Positions 15,144 to 21,450 of a DNA stretch of 22,089 nt are shown here, one piece after another. The notes beneath the pieces were generated by a model, which searched no databases, was not told the DNA's origin, and worked only from the letters and a program-made list of their open reading frames with translations. Position numbers and translations under genes: made by a program. Origin of the DNA: a virus; IMG/VR virus record IMGVR_UViG_3300007519_000089, positions 1 through 22,089 of that record, one strand, 5' to 3'. Position 1 is the stretch's first letter. Every line of letters starts with the position of its first letter.

Positions 15144-16012
15144 CCCTTAAGGAAATTATAGAAGCAAAAGACAGGGCGCTGATTTCCGCGCCTTTGTCTT
15201 TTAACGCAGCGGTCAACGCGGCGCAAAGACAGCTTCTACAACAAGCCTTGCAGCTAGTTGGGCAACTTGAATACAGTGAGGGTTTGCTAGTGCTGAGCGA
15301 AACAAACTACGCGCGTATAGGTCAAATTATCGAAGCCATGCGCGGCACGCTGAGCCGCGGCGAATACGCGTCGGCGGTTGTTGGACTTGCCACCAACATG
15401 GCACTGCAAGCGTCGCTCACTAGAGATTATTTCGACGCTGTTTTTGGCGATGCTTTTAGCGATAAAGCGCTTTATCAAATGGCATTTAAAAAAGCGCAAC
15501 AAAACGCTCTTTTATCGCTTACATCAGAAGGCATCGACGCTAACTTCTTAAACATATTCCGCGATCAACTGACCGACGCTACAAGTGCAACAATGAGCCG
15601 CGGACAACTAGAGTCGACTGTTAGGCTGTTTATTGAAGGCGATGCAAAGCGGCTCGGAAGGCTTCGCGGCTACACGGGTCAAATCGCTGACGATATATTC
15701 AGTATTATAGATAGGAGCTACACCAAAATAATAAGCGAAGACCTAGACGTGCAGTTCTACCTTTATTCGGGCGGAATTATCGACGATAGCCGCCCGTTTT
15801 GCGTGACCCGTCATAACAAGTATTATCACCGCATGGAAGTAGCAGCATGGGGGAGCTTAGCCGATTGGACGGGTAAGATTGCGGGCACTAACCAAAGCAC
15901 TATATTCATCTATGCCGGTGGCTACCGTTGTCGCCATTCAATACTACCCGTAGCGATAAGCAGCGTGCCTGAGGCTGTTATTCGGCGCGCTGAGCGCCTT
16001 GGGTTTATGTAG
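15140..16012 (+). CDS. Mu F-like head morphogenesis protein
   Basis: A minor head protein of the phage Mu gpF/SPP1 gp7 type that associates with the portal during head assembly. The 290-aa protein has a helical N-terminus, and its C-terminal part (about 209-271) carries the family signature in a divergent form: LYSGGIIDDSRPFCVTRHNKYYH, then GGYRCRHSILPV, corresponding to the D.R..C..H...CRC...PV metal-site-like pattern. It directly follows the portal gene (ATGA overlap, 15140-15143), which is the standard order. It ends at TAG 16010-16012 and is followed by a 57-base promoter-like gap. Confidence 0.85.
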   Translation: MTLKEIIEAKDRALISAPLSFNAAVNAAQRQLLQQALQLVGQLEYSEGLLVLSETNYARIGQIIEAMRGTLSRGEYASAVVGLATNMALQASLTRDYFDAVFGDAFSDKALYQMAFKKAQQNALLSLTSEGIDANFLNIFRDQLTDATSATMSRGQLESTVRLFIEGDAKRLGRLRGYTGQIADDIFSIIDRSYTKIISEDLDVQFYLYSGGIIDDSRPFCVTRHNKYYHRMEVAAWGSLADWTGKIAGTNQSTIFIYAGGYRCRHSILPVAISSVPEAVIRRAERLGFM

Positions 16013-16044
16013 TTTGCTACTTTCAATGTAACTACTTAATTTTA
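16013..16044 (+). promoter_or_regulatory. Putative promoter before small protein/scaffold genes
   Basis: TTTG at 16013-16016, a 20-base spacer, then TAATTTTA at 16037-16044, one mismatch from TAnnTTTG. This is the best -33/-7 spacing in the window after the 986-1014 element. It lies 25 bases before the ATG at 16070. Confidence 0.5.
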
Positions 16045-16069
16045 CAACACACATTTAAACAGAACTATC

Positions 16070-16333
16070 ATGGAAAAAGGTAAAAGAGTACGTGCTATCC
16101 GCGACAATAAGGTAGTGTTTATTAGCCAAAAGACCGCGCGCGATTCGGGATTTCTTAGGAAGTACGGAATACGCGTTGACGACGAAAAGTTTAACCCAAG
16201 CGCACCTGTTGAAGCAGAGCTGCCTGTAAAGCCAACGCCGACACCTGAGCCGGTTATGCTTACAAAGCAGGTCGAAGCACTATCGTTTGCATCTATTGAA
16301 AAACCTAAACGCACAACTAAAACCGTAAAATAA
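16070..16333 (+). CDS. Small Lys/Pro-rich protein before scaffold
   Basis: An 87-aa protein. The N-terminal half (KRVRAIRDNKVVFISQKTARDSGFLRKYG) is basic and may form a small folded domain. The second half is a Pro/Glu/Thr-rich linker (PVKPTPTPEPVM) ending in a basic tail (KPKRTTKTVK). No known family recognised. Sits between the Mu F-like and scaffold genes with its own promoter-like motif upstream; its TAA shares a base with the scaffold ATG (TAATG, 16331-16335). A virion accessory or scaffold partner is plausible. Confidence 0.75.
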   Translation: MEKGKRVRAIRDNKVVFISQKTARDSGFLRKYGIRVDDEKFNPSAPVEAELPVKPTPTPEPVMLTKQVEALSFASIEKPKRTTKTVK

Positions 16334-17142
16334 TGGCTATTGACCAAAAGGAAATCGCAAAGTATCTATTTGATGCTGAGCAGTCGTTTGAAACTATCGA
16401 CGCTTTCAAAGACGCTTTGAACGCCCGTTTTGTGAGCCGTGAAGTCGCGGCGGAAGACGAAGAAATCAAAAACAAGGTGACGGGGAAGGTATTAGGGGCT
16501 TTAGAAACCAAAATGAAGCGTGAATTTGGGCTGACAGAAGAAGAGGTCCGCGGCAAAAAGGTTTCCGAGCTTATTGAATTGGCAGGTGTTCGCGTAAAAA
16601 GCAACGTCGAAGCACTTACAGCCGAATTGGAAGCGGCCAAAAAAGGCAGCAACGGAACCGAGGAAATCGCTAAGCTGCAATCCGATTTGAACGCCGCAAA
16701 GCTACGCGCAAAGGAAAACGAAGACCTTGCAACGGCCAACGCGACGAAGCTTGAAGAAGCAACCAATATCTTCGCAAAGGAAAAAGGCGGCATATTAGTG
16801 GGCTACAAATTAGAGCAAATCAAGGCATCTATACCTTGGGCTGAGTCTGCCAACGAGTACACGCGGAAGGGCTTTGATTTTGCCATTAAAGAAAACTATA
16901 TCTTTGAAGAAGAAAACGGCGAGTTGATAGTAACCGACAAAACAGGCAACAGAATTCAGAACGAGAAAAAAACAGGCTTTATCAAGCCTGACGAACTTCT
17001 GAAATCCGAAGCTGACAAAGCAGGCTTGCTCAAAAAAGCAAGCGGTGCACCGGGAGCAAATCAACCGATACGACAATACACGCCAGCAAGTAATACGGGC
17101 AACGGCAGACAGCCGCACCCCAACTACAAGCCGCGCGCGTAA
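16333..17142 (+). CDS. Capsid scaffolding protein
   Basis: Guides assembly of the procapsid and is then lost. The 269-aa protein is strongly charged and helical, with a long coiled coil at about residues 90-155 (VEALTAELEAAKKGS, then LQSDLNAAKLRAKENEDLA), followed by a mixed region (EENGELIVTDKTGNR) and an extended, basic Pro/Asn-rich C-terminal tail ending HPNYKPRA, as expected for the tail that binds the capsid protein. It directly precedes the major capsid gene. No protease motif is seen in it or in the window, so maturation by a protease encoded here is not indicated. The assignment depends on architecture and order. Confidence 0.85.
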   Translation: MAIDQKEIAKYLFDAEQSFETIDAFKDALNARFVSREVAAEDEEIKNKVTGKVLGALETKMKREFGLTEEEVRGKKVSELIELAGVRVKSNVEALTAELEAAKKGSNGTEEIAKLQSDLNAAKLRAKENEDLATANATKLEEATNIFAKEKGGILVGYKLEQIKASIPWAESANEYTRKGFDFAIKENYIFEEENGELIVTDKTGNRIQNEKKTGFIKPDELLKSEADKAGLLKKASGAPGANQPIRQYTPASNTGNGRQPHPNYKPRA

Positions 17143-17262
17143 AGCACGACAAGATGTGCCTGAGTTATCGGGGCAATAAATACGGGTAGCGTTTTAAAAG
17201 TTGTGCCTTTCTGCTCGGGCATCATTCGCGCATAAATCCAAACAATTAAAACGTAAAACAAA
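17143..17262 (+). promoter_or_regulatory. 120-base leader of the major capsid gene
   Basis: The longest non-coding gap in the window. No full TAnnTTTG match or terminator is visible. It holds GATGTG (17153-17158), CAATAAAT (17174-17181) followed by CGG, and an A-rich stretch just before the ATG. The same three elements, in the same order, precede the tail tube gene. Likely a translation or mRNA-stability leader for an abundant protein. Confidence 0.5.
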
Positions 17263-18300
17263 ATGTCATACGCATTTAACTCATTTATCAACTGCCCCGA
17301 TATTCAGGGCAGACTTGAAGACGGCTATTTCCGTGGAGACCCCACGATGTTTCAAGGCCATATCAACGTGCTTCGCGCCGTAACCGCTCCTTTCAATGAA
17401 AGCGGCGTTATGCAGCGTCAAATCGACACGCGCAACGGCAAGTATCGCCAGGTCGAGGTTGTTTATCAGCCCCGCCTTTCAGTTACAGACGTTAGCACAA
17501 GTGCCGCACTGACCTGCGCCGGTGGTGCTACATACGGCGAAACATCGACCGTGTACAACATCGACCCTGCTGTCGGTGCTTCCTTCCCTTGGTCTGTAAG
17601 TTTAACCGATTTAGCCGCGCGTTGCGAGGCTGACGAAAACTACATCGCTCGCATGGTTGAAAAAGGTATGTCGGCAATCAAACGCTCGATGAATCAAGAA
17701 GCTGTTGCTTTCCTTGATGCCAATTTTGGACCGCTCGGCTACGGCGACACGACCTTCACGACTAAGACAAAGCTTACCAACGGCGCTTTTGTTGACGATT
17801 ACCTATCTGACATTATGTATCAGTACGAGCTTGCCGAAGGGTGGAATCGTCCTGTTGTTGTTGGCGGCGAATTGTCACGCAAGTACATGACCGCTTTACG
17901 CGCTCATTGTTGCGCTACGGTAAACGTTGACCTGCAAGCATTGGCAGGTAGCGACGCTGAAGCTTACTTCTTCTTCGAGCCGACCGCCGACACCGTATTC
18001 GGTGCAGGTCAGTTCGCATTCTGGGCGCCGGGTGCTGTTCAGTTGATTCGTTACAACGAGTTCACGAACGTACAAGGGCCGCGCGGTATTGACGACGGTG
18101 CGATTAAAATCGGCACTATCAGCGACCCGCAGACCGGCTTAGACTTTGACTACTACGCTCAATTTGATTGCGGCGTGTGGAATTTTCAGTTGAAGCTTGC
18201 CTACAAGTTCATCAGTATGCCTGAGGATATGTTCCTCACAAACGACAACTTGTCGGGCGTGAATTACATCTTCAACGGTGTAGTGACCAATCCGTCATAA
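17263..18300 (+). CDS. Major capsid protein
   Basis: A 345-aa protein that builds the head shell. It follows the scaffold gene and has its own long leader and a strong terminator shortly after. Composition is typical of an HK97-fold capsid protein: an N-terminal arm (MSYAFNSFINCPDIQGRL), a helix-rich spine-like stretch at about 119-155 (AARCEADENYIARMVEKGMSAI, then NQEAVAFLDANFG), a central axial-domain region with VVVGGELSRKYMTALRAHC and FAFWAPGAVQLIRYNEF, and a beta-rich C-terminus (DYYAQFDCGVWNFQLKLAYKF). I see no propeptide cleavage signal. The leader from -14 to codon 3 is nearly identical to that of the tail tube gene, fitting high-level translation. Confidence 0.88.
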   Translation: MSYAFNSFINCPDIQGRLEDGYFRGDPTMFQGHINVLRAVTAPFNESGVMQRQIDTRNGKYRQVEVVYQPRLSVTDVSTSAALTCAGGATYGETSTVYNIDPAVGASFPWSVSLTDLAARCEADENYIARMVEKGMSAIKRSMNQEAVAFLDANFGPLGYGDTTFTTKTKLTNGAFVDDYLSDIMYQYELAEGWNRPVVVGGELSRKYMTALRAHCCATVNVDLQALAGSDAEAYFFFEPTADTVFGAGQFAFWAPGAVQLIRYNEFTNVQGPRGIDDGAIKIGTISDPQTGLDFDYYAQFDCGVWNFQLKLAYKFISMPEDMFLTNDNLSGVNYIFNGVVTNPS

Positions 18301-18326
18301 TCGGGTAGCTTCTGCTCGATGTGTGA

Positions 18327-18360
18327 GGGGGTGCAGCAATGTACCCCTTTCTTTTTTTTT
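18327..18360 (+). terminator. Rho-independent terminator after capsid gene, GNRA tetraloop
   Basis: Stem GGGGTGCA (18328-18335) with TGTACCCC (18340-18347), containing one G-U pair, and a GCAA tetraloop (18336-18339). It is followed by TTTC and nine T. A compact, stable hairpin with a long U tract, 27 bases after the capsid stop. Confidence 0.92.
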
Positions 18361-18361
18361 G

Positions 18362-18369
18362 TACTTTTG
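18362..18369 (+). promoter_or_regulatory. Putative -7 promoter element for connector genes
   Basis: TACTTTTG, a full TAnnTTTG match, beginning two bases after the terminator T run and 16 bases before the ATG at 18386. Transcripts would have a very short leader. No clear TTG at -33; the spacer region overlaps the terminator. Confidence 0.5.
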
Positions 18370-18385
18370 GGTAAATAAAAACACA

Positions 18386-19390
18386 ATGGCAAACTGTTAC
18401 GATAACGTCATAGGCATTAAAGGCTATTGCAGCGATGTAACGCCTTCAAGCGGGTTGTGGCTTAACGACCTCACAGGACTTGATTTGATAAGCTTAGACC
18501 ACGGCGCAAACGCTGAGCAACAAACGGCAATTACATTGGTGCTGAGTAAAATTGAATCCGCTTTTAATCTCATGAAAGCCGAATCGCAGAACATCATGTC
18601 GTCACGGTGGCATTTCCAAACATCTGCAAGCGATAGCGTTATAGGCTTTTTTCCCGAATCTGTATCACCGATTGCCGCCGCTCCTGTTTTTCGAGGCATA
18701 GCGGCACGGTTCGGACAGGTCGATTACTTTAGCTTAGGGCTGACGGCTATAACGTTTCTTTTGCCCGAGACCGTAGCCAATATCCCCGTGTTTGTCGTCG
18801 ACCTCAGAACAGGCGTTACTGTCGACACCATAGCTTGCAGCAGCGTTGCCAACGTGCCGACGCGCACCAACGTGGCAAAGAAGTACATAACAAGCGGGCA
18901 GATGCTTAACTACGCGTTTTTGTTCGATACCACGACTATTCAAACCTACAACACCACGCTTTACCCTACGGCTTCATGTGGCTCGTGTAAAATCGGATAT
19001 TACGAAAACGGTAGCATCTTAGAGCGGGCAATAAAAATACCTACTGCATCGGCTAAGGTCGAGGCGAATATATCGAGCGACGGCTTTGCGGGCGGTATGT
19101 CGGTACAATATCAGCTTGCTTGTAGCTTCGACTCGTTGCTATGCGCACATATGCCACAGCTTGGATATGCGTTGCTGTATAAAACGGGTTCGCTTCTAAT
19201 GCAAGAGCTTAAGTATAGCAAGCGGCTCAACGGTATAATATTCACTAACCGCGAAAGCTTTTCTGAGCTAGAAGTATACTATCAGCAGAAGTACGAGGAA
19301 TATTTAAACACGTATTGGAACAGGGCAAATTTAAGTTCCGGCTGTATTATCTGCAACAAATCTATTAAACAAGTCGTCCGCATACCATGA
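18386..19390 (+). CDS. Putative head-tail adaptor/connector protein
   Basis: A 334-aa protein starting MANCYDNVIGIKGYCSD. An in-frame extension back to 18323 would run through the terminator and promoter-like motif, so the ATG at 18386 is preferred. The N-terminal segment SSGLWLNDLTGLDLISLDHGA is of a kind I associate with head-proximal proteins of Bacteroidota phages. Four Cys sit in two CxxC pairs (SCGSC at about residue 210 and CIIC near the C-terminus), which might bind metal. Position directly after the capsid gene and before an HK97 gp10-like protein suggests the adaptor that joins portal and neck. This is inferred from order only. Confidence 0.6.
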   Translation: MANCYDNVIGIKGYCSDVTPSSGLWLNDLTGLDLISLDHGANAEQQTAITLVLSKIESAFNLMKAESQNIMSSRWHFQTSASDSVIGFFPESVSPIAAAPVFRGIAARFGQVDYFSLGLTAITFLLPETVANIPVFVVDLRTGVTVDTIACSSVANVPTRTNVAKKYITSGQMLNYAFLFDTTTIQTYNTTLYPTASCGSCKIGYYENGSILERAIKIPTASAKVEANISSDGFAGGMSVQYQLACSFDSLLCAHMPQLGYALLYKTGSLLMQELKYSKRLNGIIFTNRESFSELEVYYQQKYEEYLNTYWNRANLSSGCIICNKSIKQVVRIP

Positions 19391-19932
19391 CCTTAGCGCA
19401 ACAAATCGAAAGCTTAGAACGTAAAAAGCAGATGTTAATATCGGGGCGGGACAAAGCACTTCGCGTCGCCGCTCTTGATACGACGGCGGCTGTATCGATG
19501 CGAATCTTTACCTCAGGCGGTGCGCAACGTGGGCGAATTGGTAGCTACTCGACGCGGCCTATGTTTGCAACGCAGTCACAGTTCGTGAAAAAAGCAGCGT
19601 TTAAAAAAGACGGGTTTATACGCTTTCCCGGCAGCAGCGGCGCAACTCCGATCATGAATCTCCCCGGCGGATATAAGCAGCTCAGGGCTATTCAAGGCAG
19701 ACCTACCAACACGGTCAACCTAGACTATTCCGGCGCAACACGTAAAGACTTCGAGAATAGCGTGCGCAAATGGGGCAACGGATATGCGGCTATTGTAAAG
19801 CGCGATTTAAGCGCCGAAATAATCGAAAAGAACGAGCTTCATTTTAAGAAAAAGATTTTCGCTTTGACTGACAAGGAATTGATACACTTTGAAAAAACGC
19901 TTACTAAAGAAGTAATGAAATGGATTTCTTAG
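19387..19932 (+). CDS. Neck/tail completion protein, HK97 gp10-like
   Basis: A 181-aa basic protein. It has an N-terminal helix rich in Lys/Arg, a central loop with Gly/Ser and Arg residues, NLDYSGATRKDFENSV, NGYAAIVKRD and EIIEKNELHFKKKIFALTDKE. This order (long N-terminal helix, beta-sheet with an L.YSG..R.S/DF pattern, then a conserved F...LT..E end) resembles the HK97 gp10/virion morphogenesis group that sits at the head-tail joint. It overlaps the upstream gene (ATGA, 19387-19390) and overlaps the downstream gene by 13 bases. Confidence 0.72.
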   Translation: MTLAQQIESLERKKQMLISGRDKALRVAALDTTAAVSMRIFTSGGAQRGRIGSYSTRPMFATQSQFVKKAAFKKDGFIRFPGSSGATPIMNLPGGYKQLRAIQGRPTNTVNLDYSGATRKDFENSVRKWGNGYAAIVKRDLSAEIIEKNELHFKKKIFALTDKELIHFEKTLTKEVMKWIS

Positions 19933-21437
19933 CCTTAACCACCGCAATATTCGACCGCATTGCGCCGTATCAATTAGTACGACATACAGGCTTTGCCGAG
20001 GTGATAACCGACAAGGATAAAAAGTACCCCGCCGTGTTTTGCACCAACGGTGAATTTAAGCACGTCGACGGTGGTTACGATTGGAACGAGGGTATAGCTT
20101 ACGTGCGCGTGAATGGTAGGCAGTCACAAAGCGACGCGCCTGAATCGGCTTACTTCATGGGCTGTCAGGACTTACAGAATATCAGCATACCGCTTCGCCT
20201 TGTGCTAATAGCCCGCCGCGATAAGTGGCTACCTTTCGACGCGGCGCAAACTATTGCCTCTGCTATCGGCGGCAACTACCGCAACTTAGCCTTAGAAATC
20301 GGCGCGGTGTATGTTAGCGTGAATTCAACAGATACAGAAAGCAATTACACTACGGTTTTAGAAGATGAATTTGAGGGCGTAGATATTCGCTTCGACACCT
20401 CGCTTATGGCTATTTACGTAGACATTGTTGTCGAGTTACAAGGCGACGCGCAATGTTTAGCAACACCTGCTTGCATTGCTGTCGTTCCCGAACCGTTATG
20501 GCTTGCGGGGGTAAGTAATGGAAGGCTTTACCGCTCTATTAATGGCGGTACGACATGGGCGGAAACACAGCCCGCTGGAAATTTTAACGCAACGTGGGCA
20601 GGCTCTCACGTAGCTACCCTAGGAACTTTTGCTTTTGTGACAACCAACACAAAACTATACAGGTCTAACGACGGCGGGGCTACATGGGTGGAATTGACAA
20701 GCCCGAACGCAAACACTAACTTAGGAGTAATAAGCGGCGCAAAGGAAAACGGCAAAGTACTTGCAATAGGCACGCCTATAAACACGGCGTTACCAAACAT
20801 ATTTTTATCCGATACTAACGGGCTAAACCTTGCATCCTTTACCATCGACGGTATAACAACGGCACGGGAGTACACAAATTCAAAAATGAGCAGCAACGGG
20901 CAAAAGATTGTTGTTGCAGGCGATAATAGGGACTTTAGGGCAGCAGGTGTTCGGTTTACAACAAGGCTTACAACAGACAACGGCGCAACGTGGTCAACAC
21001 CTTTTAATGTAAGCAACTCGTTTTATGTAGTTTATGCAGTTAATGATTTGTTGGATAAAATTTTTATTGCTGAATTCAATTCGGTCTTAACGTTTAATTC
21101 ACTAAAAAGAACGATTGACGGCGGCGCGACATGGGACACGGCGGCAGGCGTGACAAGTGGCGGGTTCTTTGACATGAGCGGCGACGGCACTACGTTGTAT
21201 TGGGCTACGTCTTCAATACTTCGCAAATCGACTAACAACGGCACGTCGTTTACCACACTCACAATACCAAGCAGGGCAGGCAATATTCAGGAAGTCCGCA
21301 CCAATTTGAACGGGCTAAAATTGTTAGTGCTGACATCTCAACGCGCCTACCTAAGCTTAGACGGCGGCACGACTTGGGCGCAAACACAACCGAACGGAAA
21401 CAGTAACTTCAATTGGGACTTAGGATTTATTCAATAA
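19920..21437 (+). CDS. Putative tail terminator fused to a six-Asp-box beta-propeller
   Basis: A 505-aa two-part protein. Residues about 1-185 look like a stand-alone neck protein: short helix MDFLALTTAIFDRIAP, then beta strands with YPAVFCTNGEFKHV and SIPLRLVLIARRDKW, in the position expected of the tail terminator. After a linker (CLATPACIAVVPEP), residues about 194-505 carry six Asp-box (BNR) repeats: SINGGTTW 206-213, SNDGGATW 249-256, TTDNGATW 351-358, TIDGGATW 398-405, STNNGTSF 437-444 and SLDGGTTW 479-486. Such repeats build sialidase-type six-bladed propellers. No catalytic Arg triad or Tyr/Glu pair is evident, so binding or structure is more likely than sialidase activity. Overlaps the previous gene by 13 bases. 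Confidence 0.75.
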   Translation: MDFLALTTAIFDRIAPYQLVRHTGFAEVITDKDKKYPAVFCTNGEFKHVDGGYDWNEGIAYVRVNGRQSQSDAPESAYFMGCQDLQNISIPLRLVLIARRDKWLPFDAAQTIASAIGGNYRNLALEIGAVYVSVNSTDTESNYTTVLEDEFEGVDIRFDTSLMAIYVDIVVELQGDAQCLATPACIAVVPEPLWLAGVSNGRLYRSINGGTTWAETQPAGNFNATWAGSHVATLGTFAFVTTNTKLYRSNDGGATWVELTSPNANTNLGVISGAKENGKVLAIGTPINTALPNIFLSDTNGLNLASFTIDGITTAREYTNSKMSSNGQKIVVAGDNRDFRAAGVRFTTRLTTDNGATWSTPFNVSNSFYVVYAVNDLLDKIFIAEFNSVLTFNSLKRTIDGGATWDTAAGVTSGGFFDMSGDGTTLYWATSSILRKSTNNGTSFTTLTIPSRAGNIQEVRTNLNGLKLLVLTSQRAYLSLDGGTTWAQTQPNGNSNFNWDLGFIQ

Positions 21438-21450
21438 GAAAAACACAGAT

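Noticed and set aside
15983-15997. Inverted repeat GGCGC/GCGCC near the end of the Mu F-like gene
   Set aside because: No T run follows and it lies in coding sequence, so it is not called as a terminator.
16317-16793. Open frame of 158 codons on the minus strand opposite the scaffold gene
   Set aside because: Ser/Phe/Leu-rich translation mirroring the Glu/Lys/Ala coding strand. Wholly inside a gene with clear coiled-coil protein; no start context.
18323-18385. N-terminal extension of the putative adaptor gene
   Set aside because: It would translate through a strong terminator and a promoter-like motif; the ATG at 18386 has a typical A-rich leader.
19920-21437. Active sialidase
   Set aside because: Asp boxes are structural. 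I do not see the Arg triad, Tyr and Glu needed for catalysis, so a propeller with binding or structural role is the safer call.
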